A stretch of 64,000 nt of DNA from Labilibacter marinus (GTDB lineage Bacteria; Bacteroidota; Bacteroidia; Bacteroidales; Marinilabiliaceae): positions 1 through 64,000 of the forward strand of contig NZ_LXYE02000019.1 of assembly GCF_001659685.2 (NCBI RefSeq), in the 5' to 3' direction. This document shows positions 41,991 to 52,700 of this stretch, piece after piece. The position numbers and the translations under genes were made by a program. How positions within the stretch are numbered: the first letter of the stretch is position 1; every line of letters begins with the position of its first letter. The notes under the pieces were generated by a model. It was not told the origin of the DNA. It searched no databases and saw only the letters and a program-made list of their open reading frames with translations.

Positions 41991-42467
41991 ATGAGGCGCA
42001 TCGCAATATTTCCAGGGTCATTTGATCCCTTTACAATAGGACACGAAAATATAGTACTTAGAGCTGTTGATCTCTTTGATGAGATTATTATAGGCATTGG
42101 TTACAACGCACAAAAACAAGATTTTTATCCAGTGGATAAACGTATCGAGTGGGTAGACTATTTATTTAATGATGAACCTAAAGTAAGCGTAGCTAAATAT
42201 CAGGGACTAACCGTTGATTTTGCTAAAGAATTAAATGCTGGCTATATTTTAAGAGGAATTAGAACGGCAGCAGATTTTGAGTACGAAAGAGCCATTGCAC
42301 AGGTTAATAAAGCAATGACAACCATTGAATCTGTATTTTTACTTACTACACCCGAACACACTCCTGTTAACTCATCAATTGTTAGAGATATTATTAGGCA
42401 CAATGGCGATGCAAGTCAATTTATTCCTGAAAAAATCAGGTTAAAAATGGGAGAATATAAAAGATAA
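41991..42467 (+). CDS. coaD: Phosphopantetheine adenylyltransferase
   Basis: This enzyme transfers AMP to 4'-phosphopantetheine in the penultimate step of coenzyme A synthesis. The 158-residue protein shows the nucleotidyltransferase T/HxGH site at the N-terminus (IFPGSFDPFTIGHENIV), the substrate-binding LRGIRTAADFEYERAIAQVN segment near 88-107, and the C-terminal VNSSIVRDIIRHNGD motif (ISSTxxR-like). Length and motifs are standard. It lies 3 nt before the thioredoxin-fold gene, so both may be on one mRNA. Confidence 0.96.
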   Translation: MRRIAIFPGSFDPFTIGHENIVLRAVDLFDEIIIGIGYNAQKQDFYPVDKRIEWVDYLFNDEPKVSVAKYQGLTVDFAKELNAGYILRGIRTAADFEYERAIAQVNKAMTTIESVFLLTTPEHTPVNSSIVRDIIRHNGDASQFIPEKIRLKMGEYKR

Positions 42468-42470
42468 TAT

Positions 42471-43928
42471 ATGCGTGTGAGGTGGATTTTAATATTTCTT
42501 GCAATTTCAACATTGTCGTTTGCACAAGCTAAAGAGGTTAAACTTTTTGGCAATGCAACCGAATATGCAGGAATCAACCTTACCGTTGAATATCAGAACA
42601 ACTACATCACTCGATCTTTCAGAGACTTAAAATCCTTTCTCGTCGATAAAAAGGGGAATTTTAGCGCTTCATTTAAATTAGAAGAGATTACCAGAATATA
42701 TATTAACCTGGGTGAAATTAGAGGACATTTATTGGTTGAGCCAGGTAAAACATACGAATTAGTTCTTCCCCCCTACACACCGCTCAAGCAAGCAGATAGA
42801 CTTAATCCTTTCTTCAGGCCCGAACCTGTTGTTATTGGCATTAAAAACGATACAGGTAGCAATCTAAATCGGGTGACTTCCGATTTTGAAGAAAAATACA
42901 ACTACTTATTCAGTAAAAATATTCGCCGAATTGTTTTAACGGGCAATAAAAAACAATGCTTTAAGATTATTGAAGATGTAGATATGGCATTTCCCGCTGA
43001 CAGCGGGACTTGGTTCTATTATTATAAGTTTTTTAAGTATCAGAATTTATACGACTACATATATTCTAATAAACCTAGGGTGGCTATTGCTAATAGCTTT
43101 GCTAAAATCCCAGTACAATACCATTTAGATACTTACTGGACTTCATTCAATCGTCAATTTAGCAATTTCTTCCACTACTACTTTAGCTCTAAACAAGGCG
43201 AGAGCTTTAAAAAGATATGGAATACTTCACATTCGTTCAATGCTATTTGTGCTGAACTCTCCAAGGATACTTTGTTTAAAAACAGAGAACTCTCGGAGTT
43301 AATTGTACTACGAGGTTTGTATAGTGGTTATTTCTCCGATTTATATCCCAAGGCAAGAATCATAAGCATAGTCGAAAGCTCCCAAGATAGTTGTGTAAAC
43401 ACTGAGAATAATCAAATAGCTTCGGCCATATTAACGCGTATTACAAAACTTAACGTTGGATCACAGGCGCCTGACTTTAATGTTAATGCCCTTTTTAATG
43501 GCAAACCAAGAGAACTTAAAGATTACAAAGGCAAATTTGTTTATTTAAATTTTGCCAACACCAAGAATTATGCTTGTAAAAAAGATTTTCAGGTACTAGA
43601 GCAAATGCACGAGAAGTACAAAAAGGACATGTACATCATCACCATTTTAACAGATGAAGACCCAGATGAAGCTGCCGAGTATATAAAAAGTAATAAATTC
43701 AGTTGGCGCTTCTTACATTTTGGACAAAATGCCAAAGTTTTATTCGATTATAACATACAGGCTTTCCCTACATATTACTTAATAGACCCAGAAGGTAATC
43801 TTGTTTTATCACCTGCTCCTGCTCCGGAAGAAAATTTTGCTCCAGCTTTTTCTGAGATATATAAAAATCATAGAAACAAGAAGCTTAGAAAAGACAAGCC
43901 CAAAAGCAGAAGCATTTACGATATTTAA
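42471..43928 (+). CDS. Exported TlpA/AhpC-like thioredoxin-fold protein without CxxC
   Basis: This 485-residue protein has a signal peptide (1-20, ending SFAQA), a long N-terminal region resembling the DUF4369-type or helical part of Bacteroidota thioredoxin-family proteins, and a C-terminal thioredoxin fold (about 325-460: GSQAPDFNVNALFNGKPREL, FPTYYLIDPEGNLV with the cis-proline). Where the redox CxxC should stand, the sequence is NTKNYACKKDFQ, with only one cysteine. A classic disulfide exchange role is therefore unlikely; a peroxidatic or structural role is possible. It lies just behind coaD. Nothing further in the sequence indicates its substrate. Confidence 0.78.
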   Translation: MRVRWILIFLAISTLSFAQAKEVKLFGNATEYAGINLTVEYQNNYITRSFRDLKSFLVDKKGNFSASFKLEEITRIYINLGEIRGHLLVEPGKTYELVLPPYTPLKQADRLNPFFRPEPVVIGIKNDTGSNLNRVTSDFEEKYNYLFSKNIRRIVLTGNKKQCFKIIEDVDMAFPADSGTWFYYYKFFKYQNLYDYIYSNKPRVAIANSFAKIPVQYHLDTYWTSFNRQFSNFFHYYFSSKQGESFKKIWNTSHSFNAICAELSKDTLFKNRELSELIVLRGLYSGYFSDLYPKARIISIVESSQDSCVNTENNQIASAILTRITKLNVGSQAPDFNVNALFNGKPRELKDYKGKFVYLNFANTKNYACKKDFQVLEQMHEKYKKDMYIITILTDEDPDEAAEYIKSNKFSWRFLHFGQNAKVLFDYNIQAFPTYYLIDPEGNLVLSPAPAPEENFAPAFSEIYKNHRNKKLRKDKPKSRSIYDI

Positions 43929-44219
43929 TCGTGCCCAATGCTATTTTAGGCTGTATATTACATTTAATTAATCATAAAACAGTCTTTTTTGATTAAACAG
44001 CTATTTTTATAGATAAACAAACACTTGCCTTACTTATACCCCCTGCTATCATGATAAAAAATGGCTATGTTTGTACAACACAAAACTAAGCTATAACTGC
44101 CTTACAGTCTTACCACAGCAGTATTTTCAAATCGATTACAAAAAGTAAACGATATATTGATAATAAAACCTTTTATTCTGTACGCCAGTATATAGTCGTT
44201 GTTCAACACATCAATTCAT

Positions 44220-46454
44220 ATGGAAAATAATTTCAATAAAACAAATAACTATTGGGGGATAATAGTATTCTTTTTGTGCTTACACCTTAATATCAATGCA
44301 CAACAGCCAACCGCTGAAATCATCAGCGAAGATGTTGCTTTCTGCGAATCTGGAGATGCTGTGATAAAAATTAAATTTACAGGTACCGCACCTTTTGCAT
44401 TTGATTACATATACGATGGTTCTACTTATTTCGAAGATGGTGGTGGTAATATAAATGATGACAACTTTGAGTTTACCATAAATATATCCTCTTCTAGCAC
44501 CATTGAATTGGCAAAAGTATATGACGCTATATATCCTCCAACAGGAAATGGATCTTCTCAAATCTCTGGTGACATGAATGTACAAATTGATCAGTTACCA
44601 ATCATTTCTGCTGGTGACAACATAAATAAATGTGGTTATGAGGTCGATTTAAACGGAACCATATCAGGAACTACTAATATTATAATGTGGTCTGACGCTA
44701 GCTCTGGAGGAAGCTTTAGTGACTTTAACTCACCCACTTCTCAATATCAGAACACTATACCAGATACTTACACTTTGACCTTAACTGCAGAAAATGGCTC
44801 ATGTAAAGTTACTGACGAAGTTGAGGTAACCCTAAAAGGAAGACCAACAGGTTCATTCGCCAATATAAATGTTGAAAAATTTTGTTCGACCGATGGAAAT
44901 AAAGACATAAGTATTGATTTGAACTTTGCTGGAGTTGCGCCTTTCACTTACAAACTTAAAAATGCAGATGGTTCTTTAACGTATGGAGACTTTACTTCTA
45001 CAGGATTAAGTGATAATCCTACTATCAATGTAACAAAATCAGAAACTATTTCATTCTTATCCATTCAGGATGCACAAAACTGCATGTCCGAAACTGAGGA
45101 TATGACAGGCAACAAACCTATTACGGATGTAAAGCCTGATACTCAAGCAGGCGAAGGAAATGATAAATTCTGCGGCAATGAATATATACTAAATGCTGTA
45201 CCAAGTGAAGGAACAACTGGGCTATGGTCATCCTCTCATCCAAATATTTCCTTTGGCGATGCTACAAGTGCTAACACAACAGCCATTATGGAATTTATGG
45301 CTAACGAAGACCTTAAACAAGCCACACTAAAATGGACTGAGACTTCAACAGACGAATTTAGCTGCGCAAATTTCGGTGAAATTACTGTAAATTACATCCT
45401 CAAACCTACGGTTGAAATTGAATCGCTTAGTAAAGACAGGATTTGTGAAAAAGAAGATCAAACCGCTATAAACCTCATATTAAATAAGGACTTTCCTCTG
45501 ACCATTAGTTATAACACTGGAGGTTCAACCATCACAGAAGCGCTTACAACTCCAATATTAATAATAAAAGGCGAAGATTTAAATGCAGGAGATAATACAA
45601 TTAGTATTACTGAAATCTCCGACAGCTATAATTGTTCAGATAATCTGAGTATCTCAGAAGAAGTATATGTAGACATCATGCCCTTTGCTAACGCAGGTAG
45701 TGATATAGATTCTTGTGATGTTATTGTTCAACTAAATGCAATTCCAGATTATGATGATGGTGAATGGAAGTTAGCTGACGGTACTTTTACAAACAGATTA
45801 GATCCTCAGTCAGAATTTAGAGCTAACGCAACAGGAGTTCAAGAATTGTATTGGAAAGAAATAAACGGAACATGTAATGATGTAGACACTGTTAAGGTCA
45901 ACTTCTCCGGAGCGCCATCCCCAGTAAAAGAAACTACGGATAGCATTACTATATATGCAACCACCTCATTACAATTAAATGCAGACTCGTTAATTAAAGG
46001 TAATGGATTATGGAGTGCTAATGATGAATCTGGCGTTACATTTAGTAACGACACACTCCATAACTCTTATGCTCACAACCTTGAAGCCAATAAAACTTAT
46101 AATCTAACGTGGAAAGCTACATTAGAATCGGCACCACAGGATAAATGTAGACACAAATACTATTACGTAAATGTAACTTCAAAACCTCTATTCTCCCCTA
46201 CAGGAATATCTCCTAACGGCGATGGAATAAACGAAGTTCTTAAAATTAAAGGAGTAGAACATATCTCAAATAATAAGCTATCCGTTTTTGACCAGAAAGG
46301 GAAGTTAGTTTACAAAAAGGAAGGCTATGAAAATGATTGGGGAGGAAAAGATAGTGGAGGTAGCGATCTTCCTGCAGGAACCTATTATTACGTTTTTGAC
46401 GGAGATGAGTTAAGCACCCCAATTAGAGATTATCTAATTATTAAAAGGAAATAA
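44220..46454 (+). CDS. T9SS type-B secreted surface protein (gliding motility-associated C-terminal domain)
   Basis: I place the start at the ATG at 44220 (MENNFNKTNNYWG) because it gives a normal signal peptide ending in INAQ; an upstream TTG is possible. The 744-residue protein is a string of Ig/PKD-like beta domains with repeated aromatic-glycine strands. It ends in a type-B sorting domain (FSPTGISPNGDGINEVLKI, LSVFDQKGKLVY, LPAGTYYYVFDGD, DYLIIKRK). Type-B signals direct export by the type IX secretion system and often depend on an adjacent SprF/PorP partner. That partner is encoded 20 nt downstream. This is the first gene of the five-gene surface/sensor operon. Confidence 0.9.
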   Translation: MENNFNKTNNYWGIIVFFLCLHLNINAQQPTAEIISEDVAFCESGDAVIKIKFTGTAPFAFDYIYDGSTYFEDGGGNINDDNFEFTINISSSSTIELAKVYDAIYPPTGNGSSQISGDMNVQIDQLPIISAGDNINKCGYEVDLNGTISGTTNIIMWSDASSGGSFSDFNSPTSQYQNTIPDTYTLTLTAENGSCKVTDEVEVTLKGRPTGSFANINVEKFCSTDGNKDISIDLNFAGVAPFTYKLKNADGSLTYGDFTSTGLSDNPTINVTKSETISFLSIQDAQNCMSETEDMTGNKPITDVKPDTQAGEGNDKFCGNEYILNAVPSEGTTGLWSSSHPNISFGDATSANTTAIMEFMANEDLKQATLKWTETSTDEFSCANFGEITVNYILKPTVEIESLSKDRICEKEDQTAINLILNKDFPLTISYNTGGSTITEALTTPILIIKGEDLNAGDNTISITEISDSYNCSDNLSISEEVYVDIMPFANAGSDIDSCDVIVQLNAIPDYDDGEWKLADGTFTNRLDPQSEFRANATGVQELYWKEINGTCNDVDTVKVNFSGAPSPVKETTDSITIYATTSLQLNADSLIKGNGLWSANDESGVTFSNDTLHNSYAHNLEANKTYNLTWKATLESAPQDKCRHKYYYVNVTSKPLFSPTGISPNGDGINEVLKIKGVEHISNNKLSVFDQKGKLVYKKEGYENDWGGKDSGGSDLPAGTYYYVFDGDELSTPIRDYLIIKRK

Positions 46455-46474
46455 GAAATCACACACAATACAGC

Positions 46475-47389
46475 ATGAAGCAATTCACTATTATCATAGC
46501 TTTTCTTACCCTAATTACAGGATCTGTACTTGGTCAACGAGAGCTTAATATGAGCCAATACATGTATAACAGGTACAGCATTAACCCAGCTTTCGGAGGT
46601 TCGCACGAATCTCTATCGGCATATGCTTCGTACCGCAAAAAATGGTTAGGCTTTGAAGATTCTCCAACAGGAGCTTTTTTTACGATACATTCACCATTAA
46701 AAAAAGAAAATGTAGCACTCGGAGCACAGTTTTTTAGTGACAAATTCGGAGTTTCTCAAAATACAGGTTTTAATCTTTCCTACACCTATCGCTTGCAATT
46801 AGATAATCAGTCTACTTTAGCATTTGGGATCTCTGGAGGTATAGTAAACCACAAGTCAGACTGGACTCAAGTAAGACTTTCAGATAGTGAATATGATGAG
46901 ACATTTGCTAGTGTAGAGCAAACCATGTCACCCTTGGTTGGCTTTGGAGTTTCCATATACAATAAAAAGTATTTTGGAGGCTTCTCAATTCCATCTTTAC
47001 TATACTATGATAGATATGAAACTGCAGAAAGTAGTCTAGACTTTGCTAAGATTGATTATCTATTTACAGGAGGTTTTATTCACAAAGTATCCAACAGTTT
47101 TGCTATTCAACCATCTGCACTTATTAGAGTAAACCTTGACGACAAATCGTTTGCAGAGCTTAGTGCAACTGGTATTTTAATGAATTCTTTAATGGTAGGA
47201 ACCTCGTATAGAACAACTAACGAAATCATTGGAATTATTGGATACCAAATTACGCCACAATTTAGGTTTACCTATAGTTTAGATTACGATATTGATCCGA
47301 TTGGTTCGTACAATAACGGTACGCATGAAGTTGCTCTTCAATTTGATTTCGGATACAAAATTGATTCTCCTGATCCTAAATTTTTTTAA
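46475..47389 (+). CDS. PorP/SprF-family outer membrane protein
   Basis: This 304-residue protein has a signal peptide (1-20, ending VLGQ) and the PorP/SprF N-terminal motif MSQYMYNRYSINPAFGGS. The rest is amphipathic beta-strand sequence with regular aromatic positions and a C-terminal strand HEVALQFDFGYKI. SprF is needed for export of its type-B cargo SprB, and PorP anchors surface machinery to the periplasmic PorE. By position its cargo should be the T9SS type-B protein encoded just upstream. The downstream PD40 gene, 3 nt away, may supply the periplasmic contact. Confidence 0.92.
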   Translation: MKQFTIIIAFLTLITGSVLGQRELNMSQYMYNRYSINPAFGGSHESLSAYASYRKKWLGFEDSPTGAFFTIHSPLKKENVALGAQFFSDKFGVSQNTGFNLSYTYRLQLDNQSTLAFGISGGIVNHKSDWTQVRLSDSEYDETFASVEQTMSPLVGFGVSIYNKKYFGGFSIPSLLYYDRYETAESSLDFAKIDYLFTGGFIHKVSNSFAIQPSALIRVNLDDKSFAELSATGILMNSLMVGTSYRTTNEIIGIIGYQITPQFRFTYSLDYDIDPIGSYNNGTHEVALQFDFGYKIDSPDPKFF

Positions 47390-47392
47390 GAT

Positions 47393-48805
47393 ATGATTCA
47401 ACACAAACTTAAATATATACTAACCTCACTGCTTTTTGCAATTTTCATATTTTCATCTTATGCTCAAAGTATTGAAGTAAAAAAGGTAGAGACCAACAGT
47501 GCATCTAAAGATGATATTGCTCCATTTGTTATGGATTCCGTATTATACTTTTCCTCTAACCGTAAACATGAACTTTTAAAATCATATCTAAATAAAGATA
47601 ACGAATGGGTATATCGCCTTTATAGTGCACCATTATTAGCAAACGATGGTATCGGTTCAGAGAATATGTTATCTAAATCTACATTAAGCAAACTAAATAC
47701 TGCATCTATTAACAGCACAACAGACGACTCTAAAATAGTAATAACGCAAAACCAGTATTCTACAGTAAGAAAGAGTAAGGGTAGAGAAAACCTATTGGGC
47801 ATATTTATTATTGAGAACAAAAAAGGCAAGTGGGGCAGACCATCTTCTTTTAAGCATAACTCACGAAGAGACTTTTCTAACGCACACCCTACCATTACAC
47901 CCGATGGCAATACTATTTATTTTGTATCGGATATGCCCGATGGCTTTGGAAAAGCTGATTTATATGAATCGAGCTTTATAAATGGAGAATGGACAACTCC
48001 TGTTAACCTAGGTAAAGCTATAAATACAGAAGGTAGTGAAGTATTTCCTTTTTATCATCCATCTGGCAAATTGTACTTCTCCTCAGAAGGACATAATAGC
48101 ACAGGAAAACTAGACATTTTCTATACTTCCAAAAACGATGGTAAATGGAGTGCCCCTGTAAAACTAGAACATCCTATCAACAGCGAAAGTAACGACTTTT
48201 CTTGTTTTATTAACAGCACTCAAACGGCTGGTTATTTTGCTTCCGACAGAAGTGGGAATGCAGATATTTATAGATATTCTAGCCCTTATCCTTCCTTCCC
48301 TGATGCTAAGCCGCAAGTGGACGATGGCTTTTGTTTTACATTGTTTGAAAACGGACCGTTTGTATCTGACACATTACCGTACAAATATCGATGGTATTTT
48401 GGAGATGGCAAGTCCGCCACAGGACTTGAAGTTGATCACTGTTTTCCTGGACCAGGAGAGTATAACATAGAATTAAACGTTGTAGATACATTAATTAATG
48501 AAGATTTATATACGGTAGCCAGCTACAATATAAACCTAGAACTCACTCAGCAAGTATACATTTCGGCGCTGGATACTATTAAAGTTGGTCAATCATTAAA
48601 ACTTTCTACCGAAAATTCCGTATTAAAAGACTTTGTTCCTAAACAGTATTACTGGGATTTAGGTGATGGTAACAAAGGCAAAGGGTCTAGTTTAACGCAC
48701 ACATACAGAAATCCAGGTATTTACACTGTAACATGTGGAGCCATATCAGAAACTAAAGCCACAGAAAAGCTTAGTTCAACACGACAAATTGTAGTAATTG
48801 AATAA
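47393..48805 (+). CDS. Exported PD40 propeller and PKD-domain protein
   Basis: This 470-residue protein has a signal peptide (1-25, ending SYAQS) and a WD40-like PD40 beta-propeller (about 30-300: ITPDGNTIYFVSDMPDGFG, LYFSSEGHNSTGKLDIFYT). Two PKD domains follow (about 318-380 with YRWYFGDGKSATG, and 395-470 with YYWDLGDGNKGKGSS and TYRNPGIYTV). It shares the PD40 repeat pattern with the TPR-PD40-SPOR protein at 32.7 kb but has no SPOR or OmpA part. It lies between the PorP/SprF gene and an unknown gene, with 3- and 10-nt spacers. It probably contacts the outer membrane partner from the periplasm or is itself surface exposed. Confidence 0.85.
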   Translation: MIQHKLKYILTSLLFAIFIFSSYAQSIEVKKVETNSASKDDIAPFVMDSVLYFSSNRKHELLKSYLNKDNEWVYRLYSAPLLANDGIGSENMLSKSTLSKLNTASINSTTDDSKIVITQNQYSTVRKSKGRENLLGIFIIENKKGKWGRPSSFKHNSRRDFSNAHPTITPDGNTIYFVSDMPDGFGKADLYESSFINGEWTTPVNLGKAINTEGSEVFPFYHPSGKLYFSSEGHNSTGKLDIFYTSKNDGKWSAPVKLEHPINSESNDFSCFINSTQTAGYFASDRSGNADIYRYSSPYPSFPDAKPQVDDGFCFTLFENGPFVSDTLPYKYRWYFGDGKSATGLEVDHCFPGPGEYNIELNVVDTLINEDLYTVASYNINLELTQQVYISALDTIKVGQSLKLSTENSVLKDFVPKQYYWDLGDGNKGKGSSLTHTYRNPGIYTVTCGAISETKATEKLSSTRQIVVIE

Positions 48806-48815
48806 CACACGACAC

Positions 48816-49793
48816 ATGCATAAAATTTCAATACTTATATTATTTTTTGCGTTTTCATTAAAATCTATAGCTCAACCAGTACCTGCTGTAGACGAAAACA
48901 TTCCTCACTTAGTAACTTTTGGTAACCATGGGGAATCGGCATGGGGAGATAATGATTATACTCAAGTAATTTTCTATTCCGTTCCTAAAGATCATACCGA
49001 ACCTATTTTCATTCGAGTTTATGATCCTGATACTGGCGGTGAAGTAGATGAACAAAAAGGGGAATGGGATACCAGAATGCGATACAGTATATATGGAGGT
49101 AAAGGTGCAGCATCTAACGAGGATGCCAAAAGAATAAATAAAAAAGGAAATTTTAAAAGCGGCACATTGCTAGGTACAAAAACCTTTGCTGCCAATCCAA
49201 GATACGACAAAAACTGGTATACATTTGGTCCGATTAACCCAACCGAGGGAGAATTCTTACCCGATGAATACGGTGGTTACGTTTTTAAAATAGTTATTGA
49301 AGGTATAGGAGGAGATGATGGTAATCTATATAATTTATTTTTAAGCTCTAGTGCAACAGAAAACCAAGCTGTAGAAGGTGCATTTGCATTTTATTATAAG
49401 TACAAATTCCGTCTTCATGATAATGTTAACGAAGTATCACATATTTACCCATTTATCGATGACAAAGTGCAGTCTATTAAGCAGACTAATTTTGACTGGG
49501 ATAATGATGGTATCATTAGAATTATTTCTGTTGCCAAAAATGGTGATTTCTTAAAAATATCGGGAGATGATGCTTGGGGTAATAGTCAGCATGTTGTACA
49601 TCCTACTGAAAAGAATACTTCATACGATATTCAAATTATTAAAAGTAAAAGTGCCAAAATAAAGAGCAACAATGTAGTTATATATCTTGAAAACCAATAT
49701 GGTGAGTTGATTGAATTCTACAGTGTTCCTATTGGTGGAATTCCAAAATACAGATATAGCATTGGCATGAAACCAACCATTAAAAGAAACTAG
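48816..49793 (+). CDS. Secreted protein of unknown function in the surface/sensor operon
   Basis: I start at the ATG at 48816 (MHKISILILFFAFSLKSIAQ), a clean signal peptide 10 nt after the previous stop codon. The 325-residue mature protein is beta-rich and aromatic, with no cysteine and no motif I can assign. Notable stretches are VTFGNHGESAWGDNDYTQV near the N-terminus, an acidic DPDTGGEVDEQKGEWD, and IGGDDGNLYNLFLSSS in the middle. It looks like two beta-sandwich domains. Its position between a PD40-PKD protein and a propeller sensor suggests a ligand-binding or surface component, which is inference only. Confidence 0.75.
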   Translation: MHKISILILFFAFSLKSIAQPVPAVDENIPHLVTFGNHGESAWGDNDYTQVIFYSVPKDHTEPIFIRVYDPDTGGEVDEQKGEWDTRMRYSIYGGKGAASNEDAKRINKKGNFKSGTLLGTKTFAANPRYDKNWYTFGPINPTEGEFLPDEYGGYVFKIVIEGIGGDDGNLYNLFLSSSATENQAVEGAFAFYYKYKFRLHDNVNEVSHIYPFIDDKVQSIKQTNFDWDNDGIIRIISVAKNGDFLKISGDDAWGNSQHVVHPTEKNTSYDIQIIKSKSAKIKSNNVVIYLENQYGELIEFYSVPIGGIPKYRYSIGMKPTIKRN

Positions 49794-49797
49794 TGAT

Positions 49798-52700
49798 ATG
49801 ATACAATTCAAAAAATTACTATTTCTTTTTATTGCAAGCTTGGCTCTAATTGCTCCATGCTCAATTCAAGCTCAATCCTTTGATTTTAAAAGCTTTGATT
49901 CTGATATGGGTTTGCCTCAAAACTTTGTTTATTGTTTGACGCAAGATCACAATGGATACTTATGGATTGGCACAGGAGAAGGATTGGTAAGGTATGATGG
50001 AATTAATTTTATTACGTATACACAAAATGATTCCTTAGCCGACGATTTTGCACATTCCTTATTTGTGGATAGAGATGGTATTTTATGGGTTGGTCATAAC
50101 AATGGTACTTTATCATACTATAAGGATGGTTTTCACAAAGTTATTCCTGAAGAGAAAGCAACCAGTCCAATAAAAGATATCTGCCAAGACAATCTAGGTA
50201 ATATTTGGGCTACAGTACAGAATAATGGCCTAATAAAAATCAGTCCTGATAAAAAAATAACTACCTTTTTTCAAAGAGACTTATTTGCTGACAAACTATT
50301 TTATAGCGTAGAGTCCGTTGATGCTTTTAACCTTTTATTAGGATCATCTGAAGGTTTGTTGCATTTAAAATTAGATCAGAATGCAGAAGCCGAGTCTCTC
50401 AATCCTATTTCCAAAATTCCTCCTACCAATATAAATACCATCGTTAAACGAAGGGCTCTAGAAGGTGAGTATTGGATTGCTACAGAAGATGAAGGTTTTT
50501 ACCTATTTCAATTCGACAATAAGGATGCTAAACACATAGCTAGCAATAAATTATGCGTTCAATTTAATATAGAATACGAAAATATTCTAGATATATATGA
50601 AGAACGAAATGGTAACCTATTATTAGCTACATGGGGTAAAGGTGTTATCAAGTTATTTTTAGATGAAACCACACAGACATTCTCGGAGTCATTCAACTTC
50701 TCCACAGAAAATGGTTTAAACCACAACTTTATCAAAGCTATTTTAGGTGATCGAGAAGATAACTATTGGTTTGCGACTTATGGTGGCGGTGTATCTGTTT
50801 TATTAAGTGACTATTTTATCCATTACGATCTTGAAAACATTGGCTTTAAACAAAGTAAAGCTAAGTCTGTAATAGCTAACCATACAAATCTCTGGATTGG
50901 ATTAGATAATGGAATTCTGCATACTGATCCATTTTGCTTTACCGACCATGAGTACTATGATAGTGCTTTAGGAATACCCAATGATGAAATATCAGGCTTC
51001 GGTTATGATAATGACAGTACACTATGGGTAGCATCCCGCTCAAACGGTTTATACTATAGAAATAAAAACAAACTAGTATTTAAGAAATACAGTTACCGAT
51101 CGGGGATTAGTGACCCAATTATTAACGACATGGCTATTCTTAACAGGAAAATATTTTTAGCCACCAACGATGGTTTCTACGAAGTTGATTTAGCTGCCAA
51201 CGAAACCAGCCTATTTACTACAAATGAAAAACTTCCTCACAACAACATTAATTTTGTTTATATCGATAAGGAGGACAGAGTTTGGATTGGTCCTAAATCA
51301 AGTGGTATCTGTTGGATAGATAGCACAAACATAGAAGTGCATCGACTATCTCACTCTCCTCTTGATGTATCAGGAATGACAACCGATAAAGAAGGTAACT
51401 TTTGGTTATCTACCCAAGGTAAGGGAGTGTTAAAATACAATCAGGATACATTGATCGCAATTGATATAACTGATGGGTTAACTAAAAATTATTGCTACGA
51501 TATTGTATGCGATAAAAACGATCGATTATGGGTTTGTCATCAGCCAGGCGTAAGTACCATTGATATTAAAACAGGTGATATCAGAAAGTTTGGTTTTAAA
51601 GATAAAATGGGAGGCGACTTCTATAACCTTTGGGAAGATGAAGAAGAAAATATTTGGTTTGCCTCAAGTCACGGGGTTATTAAATATTATCCGGATAGAG
51701 ATAGGAAAAACACTGTAGCTCCAAAAATAAATTTCAATTACATTGAGATATCAGGAAAACCATATCCACTGAACACTCCAATAAAACTACCATATCCTTA
51801 CAATAAGGCATATTCTAAATTTAAATTTGACTTTACAGGCATTAGCTTTAAATCTCCGTTAGACGTAACATATCAATACCGCCTATTACAAGAAGGTGAT
51901 GATAAGAAAAAAGATTGGATAGATCTTGGAACGGTTAATTTTAGAGAATATGAGTTTTTACCTGATGGTAAATACGATTTACAGATAAGAGCCTTCAATG
52001 CCGATGGAATACCTAGTACTACTCCATTATCAGTGAAAATTGAAATTGCTTCTCCTATATGGAAAAAGCTATGGTTTTATATGGTGTTACTAGCGCTTGT
52101 TGGTTTTATATTCTACTGGACAATAAAATTTAGAGAGCGTCAACTACGCTTAAAAGCTGAAGCACTTCAAAAGGAAGTTGATTCACAAACAGTTGTTCTT
52201 CGCGAGCAAAAGGAAGAAATTGAAAAGAAAAACATAGATATTACCGCTAGTATTAACTATGCTAAACGTATACAAAGATCCATATTGCCTCCAGTGAATG
52301 AATTAAAAGATTCATTTCCTGAATCGTTTATATTCTTTGCACCAAGAGATATTGTAAGTGGTGACTTTTATTGGTTTAACAGAACCAAAGAAAAATTTGT
52401 ATTATGTTGTGCTGACTGTACTGGACATGGCGTTCCCGGAGCATTTATGTCCATGATTGGTACAACTTTGTTAAATGACATTTCTAATCAGGAAAAATCT
52501 CAGTCACCAGCTGACATTCTTGAGAAACTAGATTCTAACATAAGAGTGTTATTACAAAATGACAATGTTGAGCAAGCCAAAGATGGTATGGATATTTCTG
52601 TTATTGAAATAAACTTGAATAATGGAAAGGTCAGAATTGCTTCTGCCAAACGTCCTGTATTCATGTACATCAATAATGAGCTTTCTGTATATAACGGAAC

